64,000 nucleotides of DNA from Saussurea involucrata (GCA_033807775.1 CM066314.1:92048929-92112928); one strand, 5' to 3'; shown: positions 34,725 through 44,928, numbered from the stretch's first letter. The notes: generated by a model from the letters alone, not told the origin. Made by a program: numbers and translations.

Positions 34725-34798
34725 CTGAAAAAGAGGACAAATAAGTTAGTACATGCAAAAATCACAAGAAAAACTCAAGGAAAATGTACGGCATTTAC
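34725..34798 (-). other. Intron in REL-1
   Basis: 74 bp, GTAAAT...CTTTTTCAG on the minus strand, with a T-rich 3' end. Removing it joins coding parts in frame. Confidence 0.55.
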
Positions 34799-35305
34799 CA
34801 TGAACGAAAGTCCAGCGACGTGAGATCCGGTCTCATCGACCAAGACACCCCTGTAGCGCTCCCGGAAAGACGAGGTCAAATAATTCCCCAGATGGGGAAA
34901 TATTTTCACCCTGTCCAGGATGTCGTCCGCCATAAAGTCCGAAGGTAATGTGAAGTTTACCATCGAGACTCCGACAGATTCGTCCACCTATGGACCCTTC
35001 CCCTTGTGGACCCCAGAGGAGGGAGACTTCCTCATCCGAGGACCAGCCTCCTCGGGTGTCGTTGCCGCTGGGGAAGCGACGCTGAGCGGCTCAGCGTCGA
35101 TCGCTTCTAACAACGCCTTCATCTTCTCAGGAGTGACAACCCTCGACGGGTCGCCACCCTTCGACGACGGTTCCCTCCGGAAAGGAACCACCTTCGTCTT
35201 TTTTGTCCCGGACGCATGGGTCAGGGGAGCTTTTCTTTTCAGCTCCATGGCCTTTTTGGCCAAAATGAGCTGAGCCTCATTCTTCAAGAGGTCGTGGGAC
35301 GGCAC

Positions 35306-35421
35306 TGGGTCAGATCCACCAGAAAACGGAAAACAAAGGAAGGTTAGGAAGAAGGCAAAAAGGAAGTCGCACGACCGAAAAGTCGTACGACCAAAGGTAT
35401 ACCATGGTAAGAGTAACTTAC
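35306..35421 (-). other. Intron in REL-1
   Basis: 116 bp, GTAAGT...CCCAG on the minus strand. Removing it keeps the exon frame (phase 1). Confidence 0.6.
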
Positions 35422-35743
35422 CAGCCATATCCTTCTCCTCTCTCTCCTCTTCTTCCTCCACTCTCTCCTCTTCTTCCTCCTCTATCTCGGTAGTCAAGGC
35501 CTCAGTTGCCCCGATCACCTCGACGTCCGATTCTTTACCGACTAGGGCACAGGAAGTAAAGAAGGAGCGCTCCCCGACACTACTCCTCAGGAACCAGTCG
35601 GCCTTCTCCTGAGTATCAGGGCGAGCCTCAACTCTGTTGAAGTCGATCGTTAAAATACAAAAACAGAAAACGCTAGTAAACACGATCCTATGAATACACC
35701 CTCATTCGCCTTTGGACTAAACTTCTTATAATATTTTTTTTCC

Positions 35744-37193
35744 GTTTAGTACGAAACACCTGCAACAAAATGAACGATAATGTTTAATATTTGGTTTCCT
35801 ATTAATGATAATCTCGTATGGAGTTTTCCCAAACCAACGATGGATGATTCATCGATTTTGCCTGTAGCATGTGGTTGACAATGCTTTATCCCACTAAAAT
35901 AACGGAAGATCAGAATACGACAACATTGTTCTCGCGGCTTCAACTAACGTACGATTTTGTCTTTCAACTACACCATTTTGTTTTGGTGTTCTTGCCACGG
36001 AGAATTGACGAGTAATTCCCAACGACTCCAAAAAGTCACCAAGAATTTTATTCTTAAACCCCGTCCCATTGTCTGATCTTAACGTATGTACTGATTGTTA
36101 TAGGTTAACTTGAGGCGATTTCAACAAGGAAATGATTAAATAGGGTGTTTCATCCTTTGAACGTAGAAACTTTACCCACGTGTACCTTGAGTAATCGTCA
36201 ACGACAACCAAAAGATACCGTTTTGCATTGCTGCTTTGTGTTCTCATCGGTCCGCAGAGATCCATGTGTAAAATCTCTAGAACTTTCTTCGTACTTGACT
36301 CAGGTTTTGGCAGATGAGATACTCTTTTCATCTTGCCTTTCTCATAGGCACTGCAGAGATAATCTTTCTTGAACTTCAACACGGGTAGGCCTTTTACTAA
36401 ATCACCGTTAACAAGTTTCTCAATATAACGGAAATTCAGGTGAGATAGACGCATGTTCCATAACCAGCTTTGCTCCAAGGAAGCTTTTGACAATAAACAA
36501 ACGTCGTACTTGGGTTTGATAGAAGACATATCAATTGTGTACAGATTTGACTTTCAAGTTCCAACAAGAAGTTACTTACCATCTTCAGTTCGTACTAAGC
36601 ATCTTCTTGCTTTGAAGTTTACCTCCAAATCATTATCACAAAATTGACAAATGCTAAATAAATTGTGTCTTAAACCCTCAACAAAATTTACCTTTGTAAT
36701 TCTTACGTTGTCTTTCACAATATCTCCATAACCCAATATAGGCGAGTACTGAGCATTACCAAACTTAACTCGACCACCATACTTCTCATTATAATTAGTT
36801 AGCAGCTCTCGTTTCTCAATCATGTGCTTTGAGCAACCTGAATCTAGATACCAAACATGATAGGTCTGCAAACAATCAAATCAAGTGGTTTTAGGTACCC
36901 ATTTGTAGATGGGTCCTTTTGGGTTAGGAGAGTGAGATGTTGGTACATGTTTGAAATTTGTACCACTTTTGCCCTTGAAAAAAAAATTGTGCATTCCATC
37001 AGAATAATAATTTCTAGCACCATGAATGTCATAACCAAACCAATTAAACAAATCATTTTTGCAAATGAAATCATCCAATCCAAAGAATGAACAACAAATT
37101 TTGTCATGAGCAACATTTATCAATTGCTTCACCAAGTAAATCTTGTAAGGAACCACAACTTTTTTGTTTATTACAAGCAGATTGACTTATTCC
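35744..37193 (-). pseudogene. CP-1: copia relic, gag end, protease and integrase
   Basis: One minus-strand frame can be followed throughout with scattered stops. Gag end (36881-37156): a degenerate knuckle (ICCSFFGLDDFICKN) and the terminal KWVPKTT, then TGA. Protease (36572-36871): WYLDSGCSKHMIEKREL. Pre-integrase and integrase (36098-36529): LWNMRLSHLNF, HMDLCGP. Further integrase (35744-36097): LRSDNGTGF and NGVVERQNRTL, with stops near 36098 and 35900. It ends abruptly at about 35743 against REL-1. At the other end it is interrupted by the SV-3 LTR at 37194 inside gag. The closest relative in the window is CP-2. Confidence 0.85.
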
Positions 37194-37774
37194 TGTAGGA
37201 ACCAGGATTGATCTTACAATCAATATTAACAATCAAGAACACCGTCAAGCATGGAAAATATAGATAATTGATACCAAATGCTTTGTATTCAATGAAGAAC
37301 AAAGTACAGATCTAGAAAGAGAAATCTCTCAAAGATTACAAGACTGAATACGAAAGTTCGTTAGCTTACAGTTTGCCAACAACTACATATACTGTATGGA
37401 AATACTAAACTACAGTACATACACAAAACAGACCATTAGAACTATGACACATGTTCTAATATATTAGCTATCAACTGAATTACAAAGATAGAAAATGTCT
37501 AAGTCATAAGTTCTGAACCACTAGTTCAGAACTTCTGAACACTATTCTGACTAAGCATACTTAGAACTTAACACTTGAGCGCAGGAACATTTTCTTCTTA
37601 TTCAGAATTTCTGAGTTCTCCTTCTTAGAAGTCTGAGTCTTCTCATCAGATATGAACACTTAGCACTTTGACAAATACTTTTCATCCAGAACTTCTGAGT
37701 TCTCCTTCTCAGAAGTCTGAGTCTTCTCTTCAGACATTAACACTTAGGTTTTTTGACAAACTTCAGATCTAACA
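37194..37774 (-). repeat. SV-3 3' LTR
   Basis: 581 bp; the plus strand runs TGTAGGAACC...agatctaaca, and on the minus strand it starts TGTTAGATCTGAAG directly after a polypurine tract. It is rich in agaacttctgag and ttctgaac motifs (37500-37740). The outer flank is CP-1 gag. Confidence 0.85.
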
Positions 37775-37787
37775 ATCTCTCCCTTTT
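37775..37787 (-). other. SV-3 polypurine tract
   Basis: The minus strand reads aaaagggagagat before the LTR, the usual plus-strand primer site. Confidence 0.8.
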
Positions 37788-37788
37788 G

Positions 37789-38212
37789 TCAAACAACCTT
37801 GTACTTGCCCACATTGTCTTCTTTCAAAGCAGCAATGAACATCAGAAGAATTAAATTTCTCAGGGCTAGTCTTCTGTCAATCTTCTCAATAATCTCCTTT
37901 ATTTCTTTGACATTAGCTCCCTTTGTCAGCTTTCTTTCCATGTTGCTCTTTATGAATCTGGGTGTTCCATAACTGTATTTGGCAACTTCACTAGCTCTGA
38001 ATAACATCTTTTCACTATGATTATTTGACATAATGACTCCCAGTTCTGGCCATGTACATACATATCCTCTTTTCAATACATTTAGATGATTGTGATCAGT
38101 GTTTGGCCTTGACAGATAAACACATGGTCTTCCTACAGATAAAGCAATCTGGAAATCATTATAAGCAGCACATCTCAAGGCATGAAACATTCCTTCCTTT
38201 ACAATGGCCAAT
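37789..38212 (-). pseudogene. SV-3 ORF3, C-terminal part
   Basis: An open frame of about 140 aa ends one base from the PPT, as expected for the C-terminus of a Sirevirus ORF3. Visible motifs: GMFHALRCAAYNDFQIALSVGR and KRGYVCTWPELGVIMSNN. A Lys/Glu helical segment lies near the end. The upstream boundary is exactly where GY-3 starts (38213). The N-terminal part of what I take to be the same gene is at 61727-63972, about 23.5 kb away. The join cannot be proved because sequence between the two parts may be missing. Confidence 0.7.
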
Positions 38213-38433
38213 TGTAATAACCAGGTATGTTATTGGTTTATTTAAAAGTGTTACTTTAAATTAATATTATGGAGTTAGAAGTTAAGGGGTGAGTTTTTAA
38301 TTTTTATATAGAAGTATAAGGGTATGCTTTGCCAATTAGGATAAGTCCAGGGTTTGTTTGGTAAATGTGAAAATATCTTTTCACATCCACCGCCCTTTTT
38401 GTGTTAAGCTAGAACGAGGTGTCTCATTGAGAC
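38213..38433 (+). repeat. GY-3 LTR, 5' piece
   Basis: It starts TGTAATAACCAGG, the exact 5' end of the GY-4 LTR (minus strand from 59029). It stays alignable over about 200 bp (block gaagttaaggggtgagttt near 38280). It is interrupted by CP-2 at 38434. The left flank is ccaat in SV-3 ORF3. Confidence 0.85.
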
Positions 38434-38705
38434 TGTTAGAGCATTATTGTATTCAAGATTTACTGTAAAGTCAATGTACTGTATTAGTTGCTAGTGCCTT
38501 TATACCTTGTATGTTATGGGTATAAATAGGCATGTCTAGTTCTTAGTTAGAAAGGAATCTAGATCCCTTTAGGAATCTAGATCCCTTTAGGAATCTCTTG
38601 ATCATTTGTCATTTACACTTTAGAGATCAATATATGGATGACAAGTTCTCTTTAGATTCTCTCTATACATCATTCTTGATTACTTGCTAGATTTGGGATT
38701 TCACA
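38434..38705 (+). repeat. CP-2 5' LTR
   Basis: 272 bp, TGTTAGAGC...gatttcaca, followed 2 bp later by the PBS. It contains a TATA box. Confidence 0.85.
38521..38530 (+). promoter_or_regulatory. TATA box in CP-2 LTR
   Basis: TATAAATAGG, the canonical plant form, about one third into the LTR. Confidence 0.65.
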
Positions 38706-38707
38706 TT

Positions 38708-38719
38708 TGGTATCAGAGC
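38708..38719 (+). other. CP-2 primer-binding site
   Basis: TGGTATCAGAGC, complementary to the 3' end of initiator tRNA-Met. Confidence 0.92.
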
Positions 38720-39798
38720 TAAACAGAAAATTCAAGAAGATCAAAGAGCAAATTGAAGATTTTTTACAATGTTCTTGAAGATTTCGGATCACACATCATT
38801 CACTATTCATTGAAGATTTCGAATCCTTCTTCATTTACTGTTCATCTAGAATCGTCATCTTTTTCATTTATGGATCTTTTGGATTGATTCTTGACATCAT
38901 TGCACTCGATTTTCATCCCTGAACATCTTTAATTCAAGGATCTATACCAAAATCTGCACATAATTTGCAGATCTGATCATTTTATATCTGTTTTTGTTCG
39001 AAAACATTTTCTTACTATTTTGGATCATAATCCGATTAAATTGATCGAATTAGGATTTGTGATTAACTAAGAAAGTGTGTGGAATCAAATTTCGAACAAA
39101 TCTGTGCAAATTTCATAACAATTGATCAAGAATTGAAAAGGTTATGGCTGATTTAGTGTTTTTTAAGTTCGAAGTGCAGAATTCGGGTCATTCTTGGTGA
39201 ATTCGGATCATTCATACACAATTCGGATCATTCAAGAAAATTCGGAGTGGTCTTGGTCATCACAAGTGTAGATTTCGACTCGAGAATTCGAACCTTGTTA
39301 AGTTCGAATTGGGTGAATTCGAACCCTGTCAAGTTCGAATTGAGTGATTTCGAACCCTTCTGCATAAGAATTCCTTGAATTCGAATCCTTAAGAGTCCGA
39401 ATTCATTGAATTCGAATCCTTAAGAGTCCGAATTCTTTGAATTCGAATCCTTAAGAGTCCGAATTCTTTGAATTCGAATCCTTAAGAGTCCGAATTCCTT
39501 GAATTCGAATCCTTCTACATCCGAATTCATTGATTTCGGATCCATCTACATTCGAATTCTTGGGATTTCGAATCCTTCAGCATCCGAATTCAAGGGTTTC
39601 GGATCCTTTAGCATACGAATTCCGTGGTTTCGAACTCTTATACATCCGAATTCAATGTTGAGAAAAAAAAAATTCCTAAATTTTTTCCATAGTGTTTTTC
39701 ATACACTTTAAGAGCTTTTCAAGAAAAAATTTTATAGTGTATTTTATACACTTTCTGATTGATTTTCTGAAAGATCATCTTCTAGCATTCTTCAAGAT
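38720..39798 (+). other. CP-2 leader
   Basis: About 1.1 kb non-coding between PBS and the gag ATG. It is dominated by gaattcgaa-type palindromes from about 39180 onward. Confidence 0.7.
39285..39665. repeat. Palindromic GAATTCGAA repeats in the CP-2 leader
   Basis: A 31-bp period is exact over four units (aagagtcc at 39391, 39422, 39453 and 39484). More diverged units continue to about 39655. Each unit alternates gaattcgaatcc with ccgaattc, so neighbouring halves are inverted and could form hairpins in RNA. Confidence 0.9.
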
Positions 39799-41511
39799 GT
39801 CTGACATAGAGAATTTAAGTGGGAGAATATGGTATCAGTTAGGAAAAGATAGAAAATGGACTCTTTCTGAAGCTAAAGATTCTTGAAGGTTTTCTTTCTA
39901 GATACATAAGACATTCTGTTGAAGATGCAAGAAGAAATACAAAGCTCAAGTCTGAGAAAGCTTTATTAGAAGACAAAGTCTCTTCTCTTGAGTCCGAACT
40001 GAAAGATTTGAATGACAAGATTGTAGTGCTTGAAGTTACTCAAGAGAAAAATAAGACATTTGAGATTTCAACTCATCAAGATAACATGAAGGAGCTTCAA
40101 GGGAGTATAAAAACATTGGAGGAAGAAAATGTTGATCTAAAGAGACAAATTTTAGACTTTTCTTCTTCAAATGCTAAACTTACTAAAAGAATTACTTTCT
40201 CTTGAAGTTTATATTGCAGGTCTTGAAACAAAGAAAGACAACTCAAGTCTGCACGATCAAATCAAGAAACTTCAAGAGAAAGTAACAACTCTTCAAAGTG
40301 AAAATGCTGATATGAAGAGTGGGAAAGACAAGAGTGAAAAGGGGAACTCATATTTACAAAATCAAATAAAAAGAGTTCAAGAAAAGACAACAACGTTGGA
40401 AAGTGAAAACGTTGAATTGAAGAAGAAGCTTTCTGAACGTGAAGGAGTGTCACCTTTTCAAGAAAAGGAAATAATTGAACTAAAATATATAAAACTTTTG
40501 AAACAAATCTCCGATTTTGAGAAAGTTTTATATCTTGAAAAAGAGAAGCAAGAGAAAGAAAGAAATGAATTTGAAACAGAACGCAAATTTTTTAAGATTA
40601 AAAGTTCTGAGCTTTTCGTGAAAATTTCTGAATTAGAAAATCTTTTGGAAAAGGAAAGAAAATATTTAACGGAAAAGAAAAATCTCTTTGAAAAGGAAAG
40701 TAAAACCCTTAAAAAGAAAAATATGGAAATTTTCAAAGAGATTACTGATAAAAGAAAGTTTTTGGAAAAAGATTTTGAATCGGAACGCATATATTTTGAA
40801 GATGTGATTCTTAATCTTACCAAAAGATTATCTGGTTTATCAGCGGATATTATGAAGGATCAATTGATAAAATCTGATCTCCAAAAGAAATTTGATCTAA
40901 TTTCTAAAGAGAAAAATGTTTTGATAAACAAAGTTAAGGACCTTGAAGACATCATTTTTAAATTTGATGTCTCAAAGCAGGTAAGTCCTTAAAGTATCTT
41001 TCAGACTCCATTTGTTAATTCAAATGATTCTGAATACTCTTTTAAAACTGCTTCAAGTTCGAGTTTTAAAAACATTCCTTTTAAACATATTAATAGATCA
41101 ACTGGTTTCTCAAAAGATCAGATCCGTTCAACAAATCTCTTCTATAATCCTCTGTTTGATAAATCAGATAACAAAACAAATGTGCCTAAAGCTAAGACTT
41201 CCATTTCTATAGAAGTTCCAGTCTTCAAGAAGGTGAAGATGGAATGGAGAGTTAAAGGCACAACAGTTCCAAAGAAAGATGTGCCAAAATCATCTACCTC
41301 CACTCCAAATGCTAAGAAGAGCAATACATTTCAAGGTAAATCTTTTGTCAAACCTGATTTGGTTTACTCTGTAAATCAATTAATCAGGTTAGCTCAAAAG
41401 AAAATTTGTTGTTCTTACTGTGGAACAAATGATTTTGTGCATAAAAATTATACTTTATTTTGGTACGGTACTTATAGTATTCTTCAAAGAGATCTACACC
41501 TAACACACTAG
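39799..41511 (+). pseudogene. gag: CP-2 gag-like gene: long coiled coil and degenerate zinc knuckle
   Basis: ATG 39799 (MSDIENLSGRIWYQLG) follows the leader. The usual UBN2 domain is absent; after about 29 aa a stop and frame changes occur. A long heptad-rich region (about 39950-40990) is almost entirely Glu/Lys/Leu, for example KKLQEKVTTLQSENADMK. A stop lies at 40990. After a Ser/Lys-rich linker the last part (41182-41511) has NQLIRLAQKKICCSYCGTND, the same degenerate knuckle as in CP-1. It ends near a TGGGTACC (WVP) motif at 41526. It may be a scaffold-type Gag; function unproved. Confidence 0.65.
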
Positions 41512-41534
41512 GACCCAAGTCCCGTTGGGTACCA

Positions 41535-41635
41535 AAATCTGCTTAATCTGTTTTGCAGGTTCATCATGTGTGGTGCTGATTTGGAAACATAAACCACACA
41601 CATGATTGAAAACAGAAGAGAAGTGGTGAATTGTT
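41535..41635 (+). pseudogene. CP-2 protease remnant
   Basis: Directly after the gag end and a tgttttgcag stretch, short matches to the protease of CP-1 can be read: HVW near 41565 and MIENRREVVN near 41600. The catalytic DSG is lost. The rest of pol is absent, so a deletion of roughly 3-4 kb removed it. Confidence 0.5.
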
Positions 41636-42344
41636 TTTAAGAATATATGTACCATTAAGGGGGAGCAAAGACATTAATGGTTTCTAAACATATCAGTTTA
41701 GGACCCGCACTTAAAAGAGACTTTGGTTTCTGAATACATCAATTCAGGACCCGTGCTTCAATGTTTTTGTCTTTTGAACATATCAGTTCAAAACCCGTGC
41801 TTCAACGACTATGGCTTCTGAACAATTCAGTTCAGGACCCGTACTTCAAAGATTAAGATTTCTAAACAAATCAGTTTAGAACTCATACTTCTCAGGTGAT
41901 ATCCTTTAACAATCACATTTTTCTGTTACAAGGAACAAGTGGTAAAACGTAACATTGTATTATATTTTGTTTCTACTGCTTTGAGAACTTGAATCTTTAC
42001 AAATTTAATTCAATGAGATGAAATTTTCAATTTTCATTCAATGAATTAAATGTGTGCTAAAAGATGATTTTACAAGTATTTTTGTATTATCCGAGTTATA
42101 TTTGTTTCAACTTTCATTTCTGATTTAAATCGAAAGGTCAGCAAAACATGAATAAAATTATGCTGAATGCTCAAAGTTATGTGAATCTGGTCTTATATAG
42201 AATATAATGCTCAAAAAGCCTATTTTGTCAGAATGATGGATGGAAATGAAAATATGGGAGAAGCACTATGTTTTAGAACCAAGTGATTGAGATGCATTAT
42301 GTTTTTAAATCAAATCATTTAGTTTGAAAGTTTGTGCCTATGGA

Positions 42345-42615
42345 CTTTCTGGTTTGGGAGAGTAAGTCCTAAGGGGTGCTCGACACCTAGTCCCTAAGAT
42401 CAACTGGTCTGGGATCGGCTGACCCAAATCCTGCAATAGAACCAGATAGAAAGCCATGTTCTACTGGTACAAATGGGTTTAAGATATCTCGATGTGGCCT
42501 TTCTGGTTTGGGAAATTAAGTTCTAAGGGGTGCTCGACACCTAGCACCTAAGGCCAACTGGTCTGGGATCTGCTAACCCAAATCCTGCTATAGAACCAGA
42601 TAGAAAGTCATGTTT
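42345..42615 (+). repeat. Imperfect direct duplication, 154-bp offset
   Basis: The two copies share tttctggtttggga, aaggggtgctcgacacctag and ctggtctgggatc at constant spacing. They differ at many positions, so the duplication is old. Confidence 0.85.
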
Positions 42616-42654
42616 AACGGTGTATCTTATTCTTACTAAACTTTTTGATCAAAA

Positions 42655-42775
42655 GATGCCAATGAGCACAAAATCAAAGGATGCCAATGAGCACAAAATC
42701 AAAGGATGCCAATGAGCACAAAATCAAAAGATGCCAATGCGCACAAAATCAAAAGATGCCAATGAGCACACATCT
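42655..42775 (+). repeat. 25-bp tandem repeat, about five units
   Basis: Units with gatgccaatgagcacaaaat start at 42655, 42680, 42705, 42730 and 42755, exactly 25 bp apart; the last is partial. Confidence 0.95.
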
Positions 42776-43249
42776 CTTGAAACTTGGGAAAATACAAAGT
42801 CGCGATAAACCCGTAAATTTATGAAATTCTGATTTTGGACAAATAGTGTGAGTAGAGCAAAGTATTCTTATATGTTTTAGAATTGCATATGCTTGAAGCT
42901 AATCATATTTCGCATGCTAGCACACCAAATAGATTTAATAAAGGGGTTGAAACTGAACATTTTTAACTTGATATGCAATGATGACTTGTATTTGAATCCA
43001 AACACATGCATTTGATTTCATTTGATTGAAAAATCTGGTATACTTCATTAAGTTGAATTTCTTTTGTAAAGCTTTTCAATGATCAAATGTTAGTAGTTAT
43101 AAAATGAAGTTCAATGAATTTTATTTTCCTTGTGTAAATTTTTTTAAAATTTGTATATTGTGCGTTATTGAAATATATGCATACTTTCAGGGGGAGAAAA
43201 CAAATTGCTCCAGAATTCTTATTTTGAGGGGGAGCAAGGTTATTCACTA

Positions 43250-43259
43250 AGGAGGAGAT
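43250..43259 (+). other. CP-2 polypurine tract
   Basis: aggaggagat precedes TGTTAG, the same first six bases as the CP-2 5' LTR. Confidence 0.55.
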
Positions 43260-43274
43260 TGTTAGTAATACTAA

Positions 43275-43985
43275 GAGACACGACCACAAGTAACAAAATA
43301 GCAAAAGTGTGTGTGTGTGGTTACTTTCGGCAAAGACCAAGAGAGAGAGAGAGAGAACCGTGAAGGAGAAAAAGGAGAAGTAAACAAGATTGTAAGCTGG
43401 AATTAGAGGGTTCAAGCTTGTGAAATCAAAGGTATGTTCCTAGTTAAAATTTATCTCTTTATGTGTACTAGGTTTATATGAGTTTTAGAAGTGGGTTTTG
43501 ATGATTTAGGGATGTTTTGGGAAATTTGAGCATATGGTTAGGTTATGTTAATAGTCTTAGACATATCTGCATATTTACAGCAACATGCATAGCTTAAAAG
43601 ATTAAATTTTTGGGTTTTAGGATGAACAGTGGACTGAGACATTCATGCATGTTGCAATAGTGGGTTGCGACATAGATGATAGTTGCGATCTTCATGAATG
43701 TCGCAACCTTGAGTTGCGACTTGGTCATTGATGTCGCAACAGTGGGTTGCGACTTGGTGCTATGTCGCAACATTTGGTTGCGACATGAGGGGGTTGTCGC
43801 AACAGTTGGTTGCGACATGAGGGAGTTGTCGAAATAGTTGGTTGCGACTTGGTATTGTGTCGCAGTAGTTGGTTGTGACATGGTACAGTGTGTTGTGACA
43901 TAGGGTATCTCAGTAGTTGATTGCGACTTCAGTCGAGTATTTCAGGATTTTAGAGATTTTAGTCTTTAAAAGAAATATTTGTATT
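43275..43985 (+). repeat. GY-3 LTR, 3' piece, truncated
   Basis: LTR homology to GY-4 resumes after CP-2: a gtgtgtgtg run, a GA-rich run (43345-43365), and gtgggttttgatg...ggatgttttggga near 43490-43520. Homology fades at about 43985, before the PBS-side end of the LTR, so this end was deleted where SV-4 sequence begins. The last 100 bp are uncertain. Confidence 0.65.
43636..43926. repeat. TTGCGAC / GTCGCAAC repeats in the GY-3 LTR
   Basis: About a dozen alternating copies of gttgcgac and gtcgcaac occur, each pair an inverted repeat around 15-20 bases. The corresponding GY-4 block uses cgcaacccactgttgcgaaa. Confidence 0.85.
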
Positions 43986-44928
43986 TAGAAGAGTAAAATC
44001 TTCAGTGGTTCGCATTTAATCAGTGATAATAATGAATTTGTATAACCCTATTAATCATCTACTCTCTGAACAAAATTGATTAGCTGATATCAAGGTATGT
44101 TCTCTCTTACTTGCTGACATTCGCATATGATGCAAGATTTCAAAACAAATTGCATCGCTGAATATCTCTTCCTTTCAGTGATTCTTTTGAAATTCTTAAA
44201 TCACACTGATATTTTATAATCAGTGCTTCATGTTTTAAAAATGTCCCTGAGTTTTCAAAATCCTCAGAGACACCCTAAAATATGAAAGGACGTTTGTGAC
44301 ATCATCACAACGGATAGACCATGGCATGATTTTCTCTAACACGTTCACCCGTTTCGTTTACCTTGTCCAATCAAATTCAAGGGACGTGTTCGTGTCATGA
44401 TGAAAAACTTTCCCACTCATAGTTTTTCTATATCTCTACTCTCACTATATAAACCCGTTGAGTTTATATTTTTACCTTTTACGCGAACATCATCTCTCTC
44501 TCTCAAGCAAGAATAACTGTTGCATTTGAACTAATTTCCCATAAACTGTTCATCTTCATCTTCTTCAACACAAAAGGTTAATACTCTTGTTATTTTCCTT
44601 AAATAAACTGGTGTTTGATCTTATTCTTGATTTCAATGGAACAAACAAAAGAACTTTCTAAAAAATAAAATCATTTTCATCATGGTTTTATGAATACAAT
44701 CTGGAAACAGATTGTTCTTCAAGTTTAAACTAAAAATCTTAAACTTGACCATTTCATATGTTTTTCCAGAATCCCTTCTTTAAATGGAAACTAGAAAACA
44801 AGAACATTGTCTATGTTTTGTAATTTTTGCTCAAAACTAGAAAAACCCTAAAAACCCTTATTTTGGACATTTTATCCATTTGAAGAACTTCTTTTCATAT
44901 TCTTCATGTTTGTACTTTATAAACAGAA
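43986..44928 (+). promoter_or_regulatory. SV-4 spacer with candidate ORF3 promoter and spliced leader
   Basis: Non-coding. It contains cagtgat and tcgctga motifs shared with the SV-4 LTR (43985-44200), a TATA box at 44446-44453 (ctatataaacc), a CT-rich leader without ATG, and a candidate 5'-UTR intron (44577-44926). Confidence 0.5.
44577..44926 (+). other. Candidate 5'-UTR intron before SV-4 ORF3
   Basis: Donor acaaaag|gttaat and acceptor tataaacag|aaATGG enclose 350 AT-rich bp that contain several ATGs, while the flanking leader has none. Removing it gives a leader of about 100 nt, matching the unspliced leaders of SV-1, SV-2 and SV-5. Confidence 0.5.

Larger units (their letters stand above)
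34282..35640 (-). pseudogene. REL-1: spliced relic, gypsy-associated coiled-coil protein
   Basis: Exon-like pieces on the minus strand are joined by well-formed introns. The first (about 35422-35633) contains KADWFLRSSVGERSFFTSC and an E-rich run and ends at a GTAAGT donor. Intron 35306-35421 ends CCCAG. The next exon (about 34799-35305) has SHDLLKNEAQLILAKKAMELKRKAP and NFTLPSDFMADDIL with one in-frame TAG near 34985. Intron 34725-34798 runs from GTAAAT to TTTTTCAG. The last part (34282-34724) is coiled coil (ATEAKVESLSSRLDDAHDLLEASK) with three stops. I associate this with plant proteins annotated as 'putative gypsy type transposon', from memory and not verified. SV-2 cuts it at 34277. Confidence 0.6.
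41640..43249 (+). other. CP-2 non-coding 3' region
   Basis: No coding motif is seen. It contains PPT-like tracts (aagggggagc near 41657, cagggggagaa near 43190, gagggggagc near 43227), four or five copies of a cagttcaggacccgtgcttc motif (41690-41890), a 154-bp-offset imperfect duplication (about 42345-42615) and a 25-bp tandem repeat. Confidence 0.6.
38434..43274 (+). mobile_element. CP-2: gag-only copia-type element inserted in the GY-3 LTR
   Basis: A short 5' LTR, PBS, repeat-rich leader, a coiled-coil gag ending in a degenerate zinc knuckle, a small protease remnant, then about 1.6 kb of non-coding 3' sequence with PPT-like tracts. Integrase and RT are absent, so it could only move in trans. 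The target duplication gagac is at 38429-38433 and 43275-43279. The 3' LTR is reduced to a few bases after the PPT (TGTTAG), far short of the 272-bp 5' LTR, so the right end is damaged and the exact boundary is uncertain. Confidence 0.7.

Noticed and set aside
36885..36935. Possible mini-intron at gag-pol junctions (GTACC...CAG, 29-38 nt in four elements)
   Set aside because: Too short for a functional plant intron; recorded instead as a conserved stop/junction motif.
37793..38211. Independent host gene of 140 aa
   Set aside because: Position one base from a PPT and LTR and its sudden start at the GY-3 border mark it as the C-terminal end of SV-3 ORF3.
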